DNA of 64,000 bases from Flavobacteriales bacterium (GTDB lineage: Bacteria; Bacteroidota; Bacteroidia; Flavobacteriales_F; PHOS-HE28), in NCBI GenBank assembly GCA_016719225.1, contig JADKAN010000002.1, forward strand, positions 558,001-622,000, read 5' to 3'. The translations under genes and the position numbers were made by a program. This document shows positions 18,141-28,383 of the stretch, in pieces. The first letter of the stretch is position 1. Every line of letters starts with the position of its first letter. Below the pieces are notes generated by a model. It was given only the letters and a program-made list of their open reading frames with translations. It ran no database searches and was not told the DNA's origin.

Positions 18141-18805
18141 GGTGCGGTGAAAGTAAGGAAGCTGGAATAGCTCGGGGTGAAAGGCGCTTGGCTTCAGGCG
18201 CATTCGGGCTCTTGGCATTCAGGTCGGCACCGGCGGGCACGGCGCTTATTGTCCAAGTCTTTTTTGAGCAATCGACAAGGGTATCACACGCAATTTGGCA
18301 TTGGGCCGACAGGCGGTCATTAAGCTAGGAGGTGGTAAGCGTTAAGGCACGGAGCGGTTGGTCCGTTCATCGCCGACTATTACTAAGTCTATCGCTGCGT
18401 AGCATCGCTGCGTTCTGGCATTCGCACAGGAAGGCTGGCTCTTTCAAGGGTATTCAGTTCAGGAGTGAATGAAAGAGCTCCTAGCCTTAAATAAAATTAG
18501 GAGAGTGTGCAAAATGCCATTAGCTTCATCCCCGGAAAAAGCAAAAGCCCCGGCGCTTTTTACACAGAGGGCAATTCGCTCAAGTTCCACAAACACGCGA
18601 ATGAACATGAAACAGAGCTAAGAAAGGTACGGCGAAGGCCCAAGGAGGGTCAGCCCCGCCACCGTAGCCACCGGACCCACCCCTGGCATGCCTCTACCAC
18701 AGCCGCGAGGTAAGCGGGCATAATGAAGGAGCGGCTTTTTTTGACCGGACATTCCTGTGCCACAGTACCTCGATTTGAACAACACTTCGACAAAAAAACA
18801 TTGCA
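18141..18805. other. intergenic region, AT-richer, with one large hairpin
   Basis: No convincing gene in 665 bases. The first part (about 18180-18240) has low-complexity text of the GGCATTCGGGCT kind seen also near 49.3 and 56.4 kb. A hairpin sits at 18431-18488. Around 18537-18565 there is a weak AAAAAGC/GCTTTTT inverted repeat. Base composition drops towards the cassette that begins at 18806, suggesting acquired DNA. Confidence 0.5.
18431..18488. repeat. imperfect hairpin
   Basis: Arms AAGGCTGGCTCTTTCA and TGAAAGAGCTCCTAGCCTT pair with a 3-base bulge, and the loop itself contains the small inverted repeat ATTCA/TGAAT. An AT-rich run follows. It could be a terminator or a remnant of a mobile repeat; nothing transcribes into it clearly. 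Confidence 0.45.
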
Positions 18806-19822
18806 ATGCCAATACTTCTCTCTACAAAAGGCAGCAGGTGTCACGGGGCATTTTGGTACTTGGGCTGCCTGTTGTTAGGTATTTCACCACGCTGTGAAGC
18901 GCAGAATTTAGTGCCAAACCCCAGCTTTGAGCAAATTGATAGTTGTCCACAGTATCCGACATACTTCGGATTTCAAGAGAACTCCTCGCCTCAATATTGG
19001 TCAAAGCGATTAGACACGCCGGACTATTACGCGTCTTGTATTGGTTCCGTAGACACCCTACCGGGCATTCCTCTTAATGTCTTTGGATACCAGTATGCTC
19101 AGGACGGGGGCGCTTATATCGGCATGGCCTCTTTTTTAGAATTTGACCTGCGAGAGATGGTTAAAGTTGAATTGACAGAAGCTTTGATTGTCGGACAAAC
19201 CTACTATGGTAGCTTTTGGGTCAATGCCGCCTACGGTGGTCCCCAACAAGTGGGTTATGGGTGTAGCAATTTCGGTATGCTGCTTTCAACAATTGAACCG
19301 GCATTTGTCGGGTACCCACAGACCTTGACATTACCCAATCGAGCACAAGTCTATAGCTCTCAAGTCATTTCCGACACTGCCAATTGGACGCTGGTAAGTG
19401 GAAGCTTTGTAGCGGATAGCGCATTTCGCTATCTAGTGCTCGGAAATCACTTTGATAACGCGCACACAGCCGTCGATATGCTCGGGCCTGGATATGACCG
19501 TGCGTACACTTTGGTTGATGCTGTGTGCTTGTCTCATAGTCCGCTCGGCTGCCCATTGGCAACTGCCATAATAGAAGAGGTTACAGGAGCAATTACGTTG
19601 ACACCCAATCCTGCGCAACATGAAATTAAAGCGATATGGGGTAATTTGAATGTCTCAAAGTTGGTGGTATTGGATGCATTAGGTCGGATCCGATTAGTGG
19701 ATAGTGTTGTAGAACTGAATGAAAAGGTGCTACACGTAGATAGCTGGGCAGCAGGGGTGTATCATCTCATTCTAGAAAGTCCATATGGGAGGCAAGAAAA
19801 AAAGTTCGTAGTGATTCATTGA
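18806..19822 (+). CDS. secreted NLVPNPSFE-domain protein (cassette copy 1)
   Basis: A 338-residue exported protein. An N-terminal hydrophobic segment (FWYLGCLLLGISPRCEAQ) is followed at once by the hallmark NLVPNPSFEQIDSCP. This opens a beta-sandwich-like domain of about 200 residues with the recurring phrases TPDYYASCIGS, VFGYQYAQDGGAYIGM and a late ANWTLVSGSFVADSAFRYLV. The last 80 residues form a T9SS sorting domain (TLTPNPAQHEIKAIWG to EKKFVVIH). The fold resembles carbohydrate-binding modules, so a surface ligand-binding role is plausible but inferred. The second gene of the cassette begins 33 bases later. The gene is AT-richer than the housekeeping genes nearby. Paralogues lie at 20694 and 52857. 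Confidence 0.75.
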   Translation: MPILLSTKGSRCHGAFWYLGCLLLGISPRCEAQNLVPNPSFEQIDSCPQYPTYFGFQENSSPQYWSKRLDTPDYYASCIGSVDTLPGIPLNVFGYQYAQDGGAYIGMASFLEFDLREMVKVELTEALIVGQTYYGSFWVNAAYGGPQQVGYGCSNFGMLLSTIEPAFVGYPQTLTLPNRAQVYSSQVISDTANWTLVSGSFVADSAFRYLVLGNHFDNAHTAVDMLGPGYDRAYTLVDAVCLSHSPLGCPLATAIIEEVTGAITLTPNPAQHEIKAIWGNLNVSKLVVLDALGRIRLVDSVVELNEKVLHVDSWAAGVYHLILESPYGRQEKKFVVIH

Positions 19823-19855
19823 CAGGAGAGACCTAAACCCAAAAACTCAAAAACC

Positions 19856-20392
19856 ATGAAAACTCTACACCTTATTACCGCAGGGTTGTTAACACTTGCC
19901 TTACACGATGCGACAGCACAGTGGCTAACTGTTGGAAATCCAGTGACCACACCCTCAGATTATGTGGGCTGCAACATTACCAGCACCGTGCCACTGCAAC
20001 TAAAAACGATCGGCATCCTGCCCATCGACTTCTACACATCCAACACCTTCCGTATGCGGCTGAACCCGCGTATTACTTACCCCACCTTCAACGGGTTCAG
20101 TTCAATAGTTGCTGATGGCTTCGGGCTACTAACACCGAGTGCCACTTTTTTGGCAACAGCCCCATATGGACCTTTCAGCCGCTTACACTTAGCGGATGGC
20201 ACGCACGATACCCAGAACTTCGGGTACCGGTCTTGGCAGCGCAATGGTGTCACCTTCACCGGCAATTCGGATCAGGCCTACATGGGCCAGAAATACGGTG
20301 CTAACGATGTTACGGATCTTGTGGTGCAGTGGAGTGATAATCCGGAGTTGAAGAGCTCAAGCAATTTATCAACCACCCCCATTTCGGCATGA
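19856..20392 (+). pseudogene. C-terminally truncated tail-fibre-like protein (cassette copy 1)
   Basis: 178 residues with a signal peptide (TLHLITAGLLTLALHDATAQ). It aligns with the first 165 or so residues of the complete paralogue starting at 21718: both share PIDF/PINF, NTFRMRLN/NILRMRLT, FSRLHLADGT/FSLLHLDNGG, FGYRSWQRNGVTFTG/FSGYRPWFRPGMTIT and VVQWSDN/TLAWADN. The homology stops near 20355 and a short unrelated tail leads to a stop, so the chaperone (S74) and T9SS parts are missing. It is best read as the broken second gene of cassette copy 1, though a short exported protein could still be made. Confidence 0.65.
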
Positions 20393-20453
20393 TCACCTTA
20401 TTTTCAGCGATCGGTAGCCATAAAGTTATTCCATGCCGCCCATCCCTTTGAAC

Positions 20454-20484
20454 AAAAAGCCCCCGGTGCTTGCAACACCGAGGG
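20454..20484 (-). terminator. hairpin with T-run on the minus strand
   Basis: Arms CCCCCGGTG and CACCGAGGG (one mismatch) around a 7-base loop. Read on the minus strand it is followed by CTTTTTG, like an intrinsic terminator. No minus-strand gene ends here, so it may insulate the two cassettes or be left over from a lost gene. Confidence 0.45.
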
Positions 20485-20693
20485 ACCATTGTTGCTCATG
20501 TCCCACCAAACCGCGAAGTAAGATGAACAAAGCTGAACAAAGGTACCGACCCCGCCCGGAGCCAGTCGCATGCCGGGCGGGGTGGTGAGCACCCGGCACC
20601 GCAAGCGGGCCGGAAGCGGAAGGCAGCGAACACGCATCGTGTTCCGTCTTCCATGTGCCGAAGATGCGGCGAACCAGTAAGGAGAAAAACAAC

Positions 20694-21695
20694 ATGCTCA
20701 ACGAACTCCTTCTTTCCTTGACAAAGCGTGCCGCCCGCGCCATCCCTTTGGCCATGGCGGCGGCTCTCGCCGGGACGGCGACGGCACAAAACCTCGTGCC
20801 CAACCCGAGCTTCGAGGATACGGCACTTTGCAACACCTACGACCCGGTACGGTTGCAGGCAGCTCGGTGGTTCAATGTGAATTGGGCCACACCCGATGTG
20901 TACGAGTGCGATCTGGTGCGCAGATGTGGAGTTGTTTGGGACCCTGCCGATTCAGATGTGCAAGCGAGTGGATACCAATATGCAAGGTCTGGTACCCGAT
21001 TCGCAGGTGCCTATCATTGGTATGGCGTGAACAGTTCGGACACAAAAGAGTATCTGACGGTACGGCTGGATCAAGACCTGATACATGGAACTAACTATTC
21101 CGTGTCTCTCTATTATAGCAGGGCGGACGGCTATAAACTGGCCACGGATCGAATTAGTGCCTATTTCGGACCGGACAGCTTCTTTGTTCAGGACTATAGG
21201 ACGCTGCCACTACAGCCGCAAGTAGACTTGATGGACCCTGAACATGAATACCTGACGGACGAAGTTAATTGGACATACTTGGCCGATTCGTTTGTTGCCA
21301 CGGGGAATGAGCGTTACATGACAATCGGATCATTCCTCGATAGCTCTCAGGTGAACGGTATTATGGCACCGACCGGTTCCTTCAACTACTGCTACTACTA
21401 TTACGATGACGTATCCGTAGTTGCAATAAAACCATCAGGAATTGGGGAGGTCCAGTTTGGAATAGTTCAATTGGCTGACGGAAGCTTTAGATTGAACAAG
21501 TTGCCTTACGGACCGATTACGGTGCGGGTCTTGGATGTTTGCGGAAAGTTGATCCGGGAGGTGCTTGCATCGTCAAGCAATGGAATCATTGATCTGGATT
21601 TTGGGGGACTCGACATGGCCAATGGACTTTACGTGGTCAACGTTCTGTCAAAGGAAGGAAGGGGAGTTGCTCGGTTCGTTTGGTCGGGCGGCTAG
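20694..21695 (+). CDS. secreted NLVPNPSFE-domain protein (cassette copy 2)
   Basis: A 333-residue paralogue of the proteins at 18806 and 52857. The ATG at 20694 starts a signal peptide (LTKRAARAIPLAMAAALAGTATAQ), and NLVPNPSFEDTALCN follows directly. The shared order is seen again: NWATPDVYECDLV, ASGYQYARSGTRFAGAYH, a repeated-strand middle, VNWTYLADSFVATGNERYMT, then YYYYDDVSVVAI. The C-terminal part (FGIVQLADGSFRLNKLPYG to GVARFVWSGG) has the shape of a T9SS sorting domain but lacks a clear PNP motif. The full-length S74 gene begins 22 bases after its stop, implying one transcript. Function inferred only as a surface-exposed binding protein. Confidence 0.75.
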   Translation: MLNELLLSLTKRAARAIPLAMAAALAGTATAQNLVPNPSFEDTALCNTYDPVRLQAARWFNVNWATPDVYECDLVRRCGVVWDPADSDVQASGYQYARSGTRFAGAYHWYGVNSSDTKEYLTVRLDQDLIHGTNYSVSLYYSRADGYKLATDRISAYFGPDSFFVQDYRTLPLQPQVDLMDPEHEYLTDEVNWTYLADSFVATGNERYMTIGSFLDSSQVNGIMAPTGSFNYCYYYYDDVSVVAIKPSGIGEVQFGIVQLADGSFRLNKLPYGPITVRVLDVCGKLIREVLASSSNGIIDLDFGGLDMANGLYVVNVLSKEGRGVARFVWSGG

Positions 21696-21717
21696 TGTTG
21701 GGCGCAACAACAACAAT

Positions 21718-23682
21718 ATGAAAAAGCGCATCGTATGGGGAATTGCGGCCGCCATAGCCTGCACCCAATTGAACTTGCACGGGCAAGATTGGAATACGGC
21801 GGGGAATTTAGGGCTTCCTGGCACTAGTTTTCTGGGCACCACGGATGGAATTCCCATCAACTTCCGCACGAACAACATACTGCGGATGCGGCTTACCGAG
21901 AGCCTTACAGGGCAGGTCATCGGCAGCTACATCAATGAAAACCTGAGCGGGAACTTGGGCATTGGTGCGTTCACCAGCGGCAACGTGCAGCGGCCCTTTT
22001 CGCTGCTGCACTTGGACAATGGAGGTACCCAATTCTCCGGCTACCGGCCTTGGTTCCGGCCGGGGATGACCATCACCAACGGCAGTGATCTGGGTTGGAT
22101 CGGTTTGAAGAACGAGGGCGGCGACCTCAACCACCTCACGCTCGCTTGGGCGGATAATACGGCAATGGACGGCCCCGACCTGTTCAAGATCGTGTTTTTG
22201 GCCAACCCCGGCACCATGGGTACAGCGGGTTCGCTCGATGGTTTGGAAACGATGCGCATCCGGCCTGTTCCGGGCGGCATTGAGTCCTACTTCGGTATCG
22301 GCGATTGGTTCACCACCGGGTCAAATGGGAACCCCACCGAAAGGTTGGACGTGTTGGACGGCCGGGTCCGGATCCGGCAACTTCCACAAGACCTTGGGAA
22401 TGATTCTCTGACCAAGATCATGGTGGTGGACGATACGGACCCGACATCACCCGAATACGGTGTGGTAAAGTGGCGGGATGCCAGCTCATTGGGTAGCAGC
22501 TGCAGTTCCGGGTGGAGCCTCATGGGCAACAACGCAGTAACGGCCTACAACGGCAATCCATGCCCGCCGCAAGCAACGAACAATGTGGGCATCGGCACGA
22601 TGAACCCATTCAGCAAACTGGACATCTATAAGGAAGTGAACAGTGGTACCCCGATCGACATTGGCTTAAGCGTACGCATGGGCACTACTGCACTTAATAA
22701 TTTGGGTGGATACGCAAATTTGGTCAGCCCCACGGTAAATGTGGGCTGGCGGGGCGATGTTCGGAAGGGTACACGGAATTGGGCATTGGACGGCAACGCG
22801 GCGTATAATTCCCTGGATAGTACGGTGCTCTGGAGCGGAGTTAAGGTGGTAGGGGTCCGTGGTTTCGCTGATGGCAACTTCATGGTGAACACAAGTAACA
22901 TACGTGGTGTGTGGGGTATCGCTCGCCGACCACAACCCGGAGGGTGGGGATATGGTGGTTGGTTCGATGGTTACACGTATTGTTCACTAAATATCTGGGG
23001 GCCTTCCGATGCGCAGCTCAAGGAGAATGTAATGCCGTTGGAGGGAGCCATGGACAAACTTCTCCAATTGCGGCCGAAATCCTACACCTACAAGGCTTCG
23101 GAGTTTCCCACCATGGGATTGGACGATGCGGTACATTTCGGGGTGATCGCCCAGGAGCTGGAGGAAGTATTCCCCGAATTAGTGCGCGACGGTGAACAAC
23201 CGGCTGCCGTGGACAGTTTGGGCAATGAGATAGCTTCGGCTGTGCAATTTAAAATGGTGAACCAGGATGGGCTTCTGCCGTGGGTGATCGCGGGTATGCA
23301 GGAGCAACAGGCCACCATAGACCAACTCCGTAGCCAGATCAACCAATGCTGCGCTGCGAACGGTTCAGGCATGGCACCGAGCAACGGCGAACAACGCAGC
23401 AGTTCGGTGGAGAGCAATGTACAGGAACAACGCCTGCTTATCATTCCCAATCCGGTGGCGGATCTTACCACGTTGGCATATTATGTGCCCACGGCTGGCC
23501 AAGTGAGCTTGCAAGTGAGCACCAGCGATGGCAAGCCGGTAGCTACGCTTCGTGAGGAATTGGCCGAGGCCGGTGCCTACAATTATGCGTGGAACACAAC
23601 CAAACTGGCGGCGGGTACCTACTTCTGTACCTTCATGCTGGACGGTGCGGTGGTGGTGAAGCGCGCCGTTAAGGTGAAGTAA
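21718..23682 (+). CDS. tail-fibre-like protein with S74 intramolecular chaperone and T9SS domain (cassette copy 2)
   Basis: A 654-residue exported protein, the only complete second-gene copy in the window. The order is a signal peptide (KRIVWGIAAAIACTQLNLHG), a beta-rich fibre part with NILRMRLTESLTG and NVGIGTMNPFSKLDI phrases typical of trimeric phage-fibre-like proteins, then an S74 domain near residues 425-530 (SDAQLKENVMPLEGAMDKLL, FGVIAQELEEVFPELV, GLLPWVIAGMQEQQATIDQL). This domain is known in phage tail fibres and endosialidases to assemble trimers and then cut itself off at the Ser-Asp site. A T9SS sorting domain ends the chain (LLIIPNPVADLTTLAYYVP to RAVKVK). A chaperone domain followed by a sorting domain is unusual: self-cleavage would separate fibre from signal. 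Confidence 0.85.
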   Translation: MKKRIVWGIAAAIACTQLNLHGQDWNTAGNLGLPGTSFLGTTDGIPINFRTNNILRMRLTESLTGQVIGSYINENLSGNLGIGAFTSGNVQRPFSLLHLDNGGTQFSGYRPWFRPGMTITNGSDLGWIGLKNEGGDLNHLTLAWADNTAMDGPDLFKIVFLANPGTMGTAGSLDGLETMRIRPVPGGIESYFGIGDWFTTGSNGNPTERLDVLDGRVRIRQLPQDLGNDSLTKIMVVDDTDPTSPEYGVVKWRDASSLGSSCSSGWSLMGNNAVTAYNGNPCPPQATNNVGIGTMNPFSKLDIYKEVNSGTPIDIGLSVRMGTTALNNLGGYANLVSPTVNVGWRGDVRKGTRNWALDGNAAYNSLDSTVLWSGVKVVGVRGFADGNFMVNTSNIRGVWGIARRPQPGGWGYGGWFDGYTYCSLNIWGPSDAQLKENVMPLEGAMDKLLQLRPKSYTYKASEFPTMGLDDAVHFGVIAQELEEVFPELVRDGEQPAAVDSLGNEIASAVQFKMVNQDGLLPWVIAGMQEQQATIDQLRSQINQCCAANGSGMAPSNGEQRSSSVESNVQEQRLLIIPNPVADLTTLAYYVPTAGQVSLQVSTSDGKPVATLREELAEAGAYNYAWNTTKLAAGTYFCTFMLDGAVVVKRAVKVK

Positions 23683-23698
23683 GAACACTAAGAACGCG

Positions 23699-23741
23699 GC
23701 CGTCGGCTCCGATAGGTAACGGAGCCGACGGCTGCTTTTTT
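23699..23741 (+). terminator. strong intrinsic terminator
   Basis: Perfect 13-base arms GCCGTCGGCTCCG and CGGAGCCGACGGC around an 8-base loop, followed by TGCTTTTTT. It sits 17 bases after the S74 gene stop and closes the second cassette. Confidence 0.95.
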
Positions 23742-24114
23742 ATGCGACCAGCAAAGACAATAGGGCTTGTGGCCGTGATGGACAGGCGGATAGAGTCAGG
23801 TTCGAAAACCGGTGTTCTTTTAATCCCTGAAGTTCAGGGATCCGGGTGCCGCCATTCAGGGCCTTCCGGTAAGCCTTGGGCACGTCATTGGGGCCGCTGG
23901 AAAAAACATTCCCAAATATGAACGGAATAAGGAGATAGGTTAGATTGCCGATGTTTTTAACACGCCCCGGCACATGTTCTTTCCAGCATGCGCCCATTCC
24001 CGCTCCACGTTTCCACTCACTTCCTTCGCGTTATCCATTTTTCCCATGCGCTTCTTGTGTCCATACTATGCGCTGTCCTCGATATTCCTTTCCGTACGTC
24101 CACTTTCTGTTGCG
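23742..24114. other. intergenic region without a supported gene
   Basis: About 370 bases. It holds a small inverted repeat (ATCCCTGA/TCAGGGAT near 23822-23841) and otherwise nothing I can name. A minus-strand open stretch of 85 codons is present but has no protein-like features. Confidence 0.5.
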
Positions 24115-27100
24115 ATGAACCGGCTACTGCGGGTGGTGCTCTTGCTCTGCACGGTTTCCTTCGCTTTCTCCGCGCAGGCGCAGGTCCTGGAATCTGCTCA
24201 GTTGATCGAGCAGTATGACGTGCAGGGACTTCAAAGCTTGGGTATCCCGAATGCGGAGAACGGTGTAGCCGTTTACAAGCTCCGCTATTGGACGCCCGAT
24301 GTGGATGGGAACTTGAGCATTGCCTCCGCCGCCATGGTAAGCCCGGACCTGCCTTGTGCTGTGCCGTTGGTGTGCTTTATCCATGGTACCATGTTCCTCA
24401 AGGAGAACGCACCGTCGCAGTGGTACAATACCACAGGAACGTCACAGAGTGGCCTAACTCTCGGTGCCCTCGGTCTCGCTTGCGTATTGCCCGATCTTTT
24501 GGGCTTGGGGGATTCCCCCGGACTGCATCCTTACTTGATCGCCTCTACGTCGGCGCGGACCAGTATGGATGCGGTGCGCGCAGCCAGGGAGTTCCAAGCG
24601 CAATTGGAACGGCCGTTGAACGGTCAGCTTTTCCTGATGGGTGTTTCCGCTGGAGGCCAGACCTGCATGGCGACGAACCAAGCCATGCAAGAGCAATTCC
24701 CCGAGGAGTTCCAGGTAACTGCCTCCGTCTCCATCAGTGGCCCGCTCGTGATGGATCCCACGATGCGTTCGGTCTTCCTCCAAACGCAGGCATATGGTGG
24801 GCGATCGGCAGCGGTGTATGCTTGGCTTTCTTACAAGCAGGCCTACCCGGAATTGTTCAGTACCATCTCGGACATTTTCATTCCGCCCTACGATGTTTCG
24901 ATCCTCCCTTACTTCGATGGGACACATGATTCCCAAGAGATCAATCAGGCCATCCCCAATGCCCCGGGCTCGATATTACAGCCGGTTCTGAAGCAAGCGA
25001 TGCAGGCCGATCCGGGCTATGCTGTCAACTTGAGGATCCGGGAGAACAATACCTATACCTGGACCCCGCAGAATCCGATCCGGTTGTACTACTGTGGTGG
25101 TGATGTGCTCGTCCCACCCAACTGCTCGAAGATCGCCTTTGATTCGTTGGTCGCTCGTGGAGCCCAGCATGCGGAGTTGATCGAATCCTCGGCAACGGCA
25201 GGGCATGAACAATGCGGCGCACTTTCCCGGCCGCAAGCGTACGCTTGGTTCAAGTCGCTCAGCCTTCCCTGCGATGATTGTGCAACGGATTCGGATGGTG
25301 ACCTCACGCCGGATTGCAACGACCACTGTCCTACTGATCCGTTAAAGACCGATCCCGGCACGTGTGGTTGTGGTGTTGCCGACACGGACACGGACCTGGA
25401 TGGAACGGCTGATTGCAATGATCGCTGCCCCAGCGATCCGTTAAAGACTGATCCTGGCACATGCGGTTGCGGTGTTGCCGACGGACACGGATCAGGATGG
25501 CACAGCGGATTGCATCGACGGTTGCCCTGATGATGCGAACAAGATCGCAGCAGGTACATGTGGCTGCGGTGTTGCCGACACGGACACGGATCTGGATGGA
25601 ACAGCCGATTGCATCGACGGTTGCCCGGATGATGCGAACAAGATCGCAGCAGGTACATGTGGCTGCGGCGTTGCCGATACGGACACGGATCTTGACGGCA
25701 CCGTGGACTGCATCGATGGCTGCCCTGATGATGCGAACAAGATCGCAGCAGGTGCGTGTGGTTGCGGCGTTGCCGATACGGACACGGATCTGGATGGAAC
25801 AGCCGATTGCATCGACGGTTGCCCTGATGATGCGAACAAGATCGCAGCAGGTACATGTGGCTGCGGCGTTGCCGATACGGACACGGATCTTGACGGCACG
25901 GCGGATTGCATTGACGACTGCCCGGATGATGCGAACAAGATCGCAGCTGGTACGTGTGGTTGTGGCGTTGCCGATGCGGACACGGATCTTGACGGCACAG
26001 CGGATTGCATCGATGGCTGTCCCGAAGATCCGGACAAGATCGCAGCAGGTACCTGCGGTTGTGGCTTTGCCGATACCGACACGGACTTGGATGGAACAGC
26101 GGATTGCATTGATCTATGTCCCACCGATCCATTGAAGACCGCTCCCGGCATTTGCGGTTGCGGCGTTTCGGGTGGCGATAGCGATGGGGACCTTACGGAT
26201 GACTGTAACGACGGCTGTCCTGATGATCCATCTAAAACCGCCCCGGGCGCTTGCGGCTGCGGCGTTGCCGACACGGACACGGATCTGGATGGAACAGCCG
26301 ATTGCATCGACGGTTGCCCTGATGATGCGAACAAGATCGCAGCAGGTACATGTGGCTGCGGCGTCGCCGACACGGACACGGACCTCGATGGCACAGCGGA
26401 TTGCGATGACGGCTGCCCGGATGATGCGAACAAGATCGCAGCAGGCACGTGTGGTTGCGGTGTTGCTGATACGGACACGGATCTTGACGGCACGGCGGAT
26501 TGCGATGACGGCTGCCCGGATGATGCGAACAAGATCGCAACAGGCACGTGCGGTTGCGGTGTTGCCGATACGGACACGGATCTTGACGGCACGGCGGATT
26601 GCGATGACGGCTGCCCGGATGATGCGAACAAGATCGCAGCAGGCACGTGTGGTTGCGGTGTTGCCGACACGGACACGGATCTGGATGGAACAGCCGATTG
26701 CATCGACGGTTGCCCTGATGATGCGAACAAGATCGCAGCTGGTACATGTGGCTGCGGCGTCGCCGACACGGACACGGACCTCGATGGCACAGCGGATTGC
26801 ATCGACGGTTGCCCTGATGATGCGAACAAGATCGCAGCAGGTACATGGTCAAGCGAACAAGATCGGCGGGCTGCGGCGTTGCCGACACGGACACGGATCT
26901 GGATGGCACAGCGGATTGCATCGACGGTTGCCCTGATGATGCGAACAAGATCGCAGCAGGTGCGTGTGGTTGCGGCGTTGCCGATGCGGATACTGACTTG
27001 GATGGAACTGCGGATTGCCTTGACGGCTGCCCAGAGGATCCGAACAAGATCGCGCCGGGCACCTGTGGCTGCGGTTATGCCGATACGGATACTGACTTGG

Positions 27101-28383
27101 ATGGAACTGCGGATTGCATCGACGGTTGCCCGGATGACACGAATAAGACGGAGCCAGGCTCTTGCGGCTGTGGCGTTGCCGACATGGATACGGACTTGGA
27201 TGGAACAGCGGATTGTAACGATCTATGCCCTACCGATCCATTAAAGACCGCTCCCGGCACGTGCGGTTGCGGCGTTGCCGATACGGACACGGATCAAGAC
27301 GGAACAGCCGATTGCCTTGACGGCTGTCCCACCGACCCGTTGAAGACATCACCAGGCACTTGCGGATGCGGACAATTGGAACCGGGAAGTCTTTGTGATG
27401 ATATGGATGGTAACACCGTCAACGACATTATCGGTGCGAATTGCCAATGCATGGGTACAGCGGCTCAAATGGTCGTATTGAAGTTGCGCAAGGATGCGAA
27501 CGGTATCGAAACCCAGTGGTCGGTCACTGACTTGAGCGGCTCCATCATGGAGTCGGGTGGACCCTACACGAACGGAGGCGGTAAGCTGGTATCGGATACC
27601 GTTCAACTTGCCCCGGGCTGTTATTCGGTCAGTGTAACGGACCTTGGCGGTAATGGACTTAATTCCACCGGTTACACGCTGAGCACGTTGGACGGCGTTC
27701 GGCTCATCACGGCAGATGGGTCCTTCGGTGGATCAAGCTCTATCAGTGATGCTGACTATGCCGATTTCTGCGTGCCGGTAGGAACCGTGAAACTGAAATC
27801 GAAATGGACCAATAACAGCGCCGTAAATGCGAAAAGCACGCTTCAATGCGTGAAGGTGAAACAGGCTACGAGCTACGAGTTCTGGTTGTTCGATCCCCAT
27901 GGAAGCTTCAGTCATCACGAAGTCCGATCAACGAATGCACTTGCTCTTAAGAGCCTTTCCACGGGGCCATTGCCGGTCGGTTTGCCACTGAATGTGCGGG
28001 TCCGGGCGTATAAGAACAATGCGTGGGGCTCCTTCGGTGCGAGTGCTTCGATCACCGTGCAAGCAGGTCTACTCCGGATGGATACGGTCGCCATTGAAGG
28101 GACGGATCTTGAAGACGAAGGGAATGCATTCGCGCTTATTCCGAACCCGACCACAGGAGGAGTGACCATCGCGATCAGGAGCCTAGAGGAGCTGGGTACA
28201 CGGACCGCAAGGATCTGCGTGCTGAACGATCTGGGCCGTACGGTCTTCACCGAAGAGAAGACCTGTGAAGGGAGTTCATTTGTTCACCGTGTTGAACTGG
28301 GCCAGCTCACTCCGGGAGTTTATCTGGTCCGGGTGCTTGTGGATGGCAGAACGCATCAGGGCAGGCTGCTCCTCCTGCCTTGA
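24115..28383 (+). CDS. giant secreted lipase-like protein with 21 DxDxDxDG repeats and T9SS domain, two frameshifts
   Basis: About 1,420 residues if repaired. The order is a signal peptide (RLLRVVLLLCTVSFAFSAQA) and a lipase-type alpha/beta hydrolase at about residues 30-380, with VCFIHGTMFL, DLLGLGDSPGLHPYL, the nucleophile elbow MGVSAGGQTCM, Asp in YYCGGDVLVPP and His in SATAGHEQCG. Then come 21 repeats of 33 residues, a beta-rich part, and a T9SS sorting domain (ALIPNPTTGGVTIAI to GRLLLLP). Two indels break it. Two bases (AC) are missing at about 25483. Near 26855, 22 bases replace the usual 2, including a copied GCGAACAAGATCG. The intact pieces are 24115-25530, about 25480-26850 and 26860-28383. 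The indels sum to zero modulo 3, but the middle is out of frame between them. Mutation or assembly error inside repeats are both possible. Confidence 0.75.
25288..27378 (+). repeat. 21 tandem 99-bp units encoding calcium-binding-type repeats
   Basis: Each unit encodes 33 residues near the pattern DTDTDLDGTADCIDGCPDDA followed by NKIAAGTCGCGVA. The DxDxDxDG part is the calcium-loop signature of thrombospondin type 3-like repeats and four cysteines recur per unit. Array length fits 21 units (the first is two residues short) plus the net 18-base effect of the two indels. Inner units are nearly identical and outer ones (PTDPLKTAPG type) more diverged, which is expected for expansion from the middle. 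Confidence 0.9.

Noticed and set aside
23790..23860. tRNA-like GGTTCGAAAACC text
   Set aside because: No acceptor stem or anticodon arm can be folded around it.
23740..23997. 85-codon minus-strand frame
   Set aside because: Overlaps the terminator of the cassette and the lipase upstream region; composition not protein-like.
25089..26829. Long open frames antisense to the lipase repeats
   Set aside because: They arise because the 99-bp units lack stops in several frames; the sense frame has the DxDxDxDG signature and the signal peptide.
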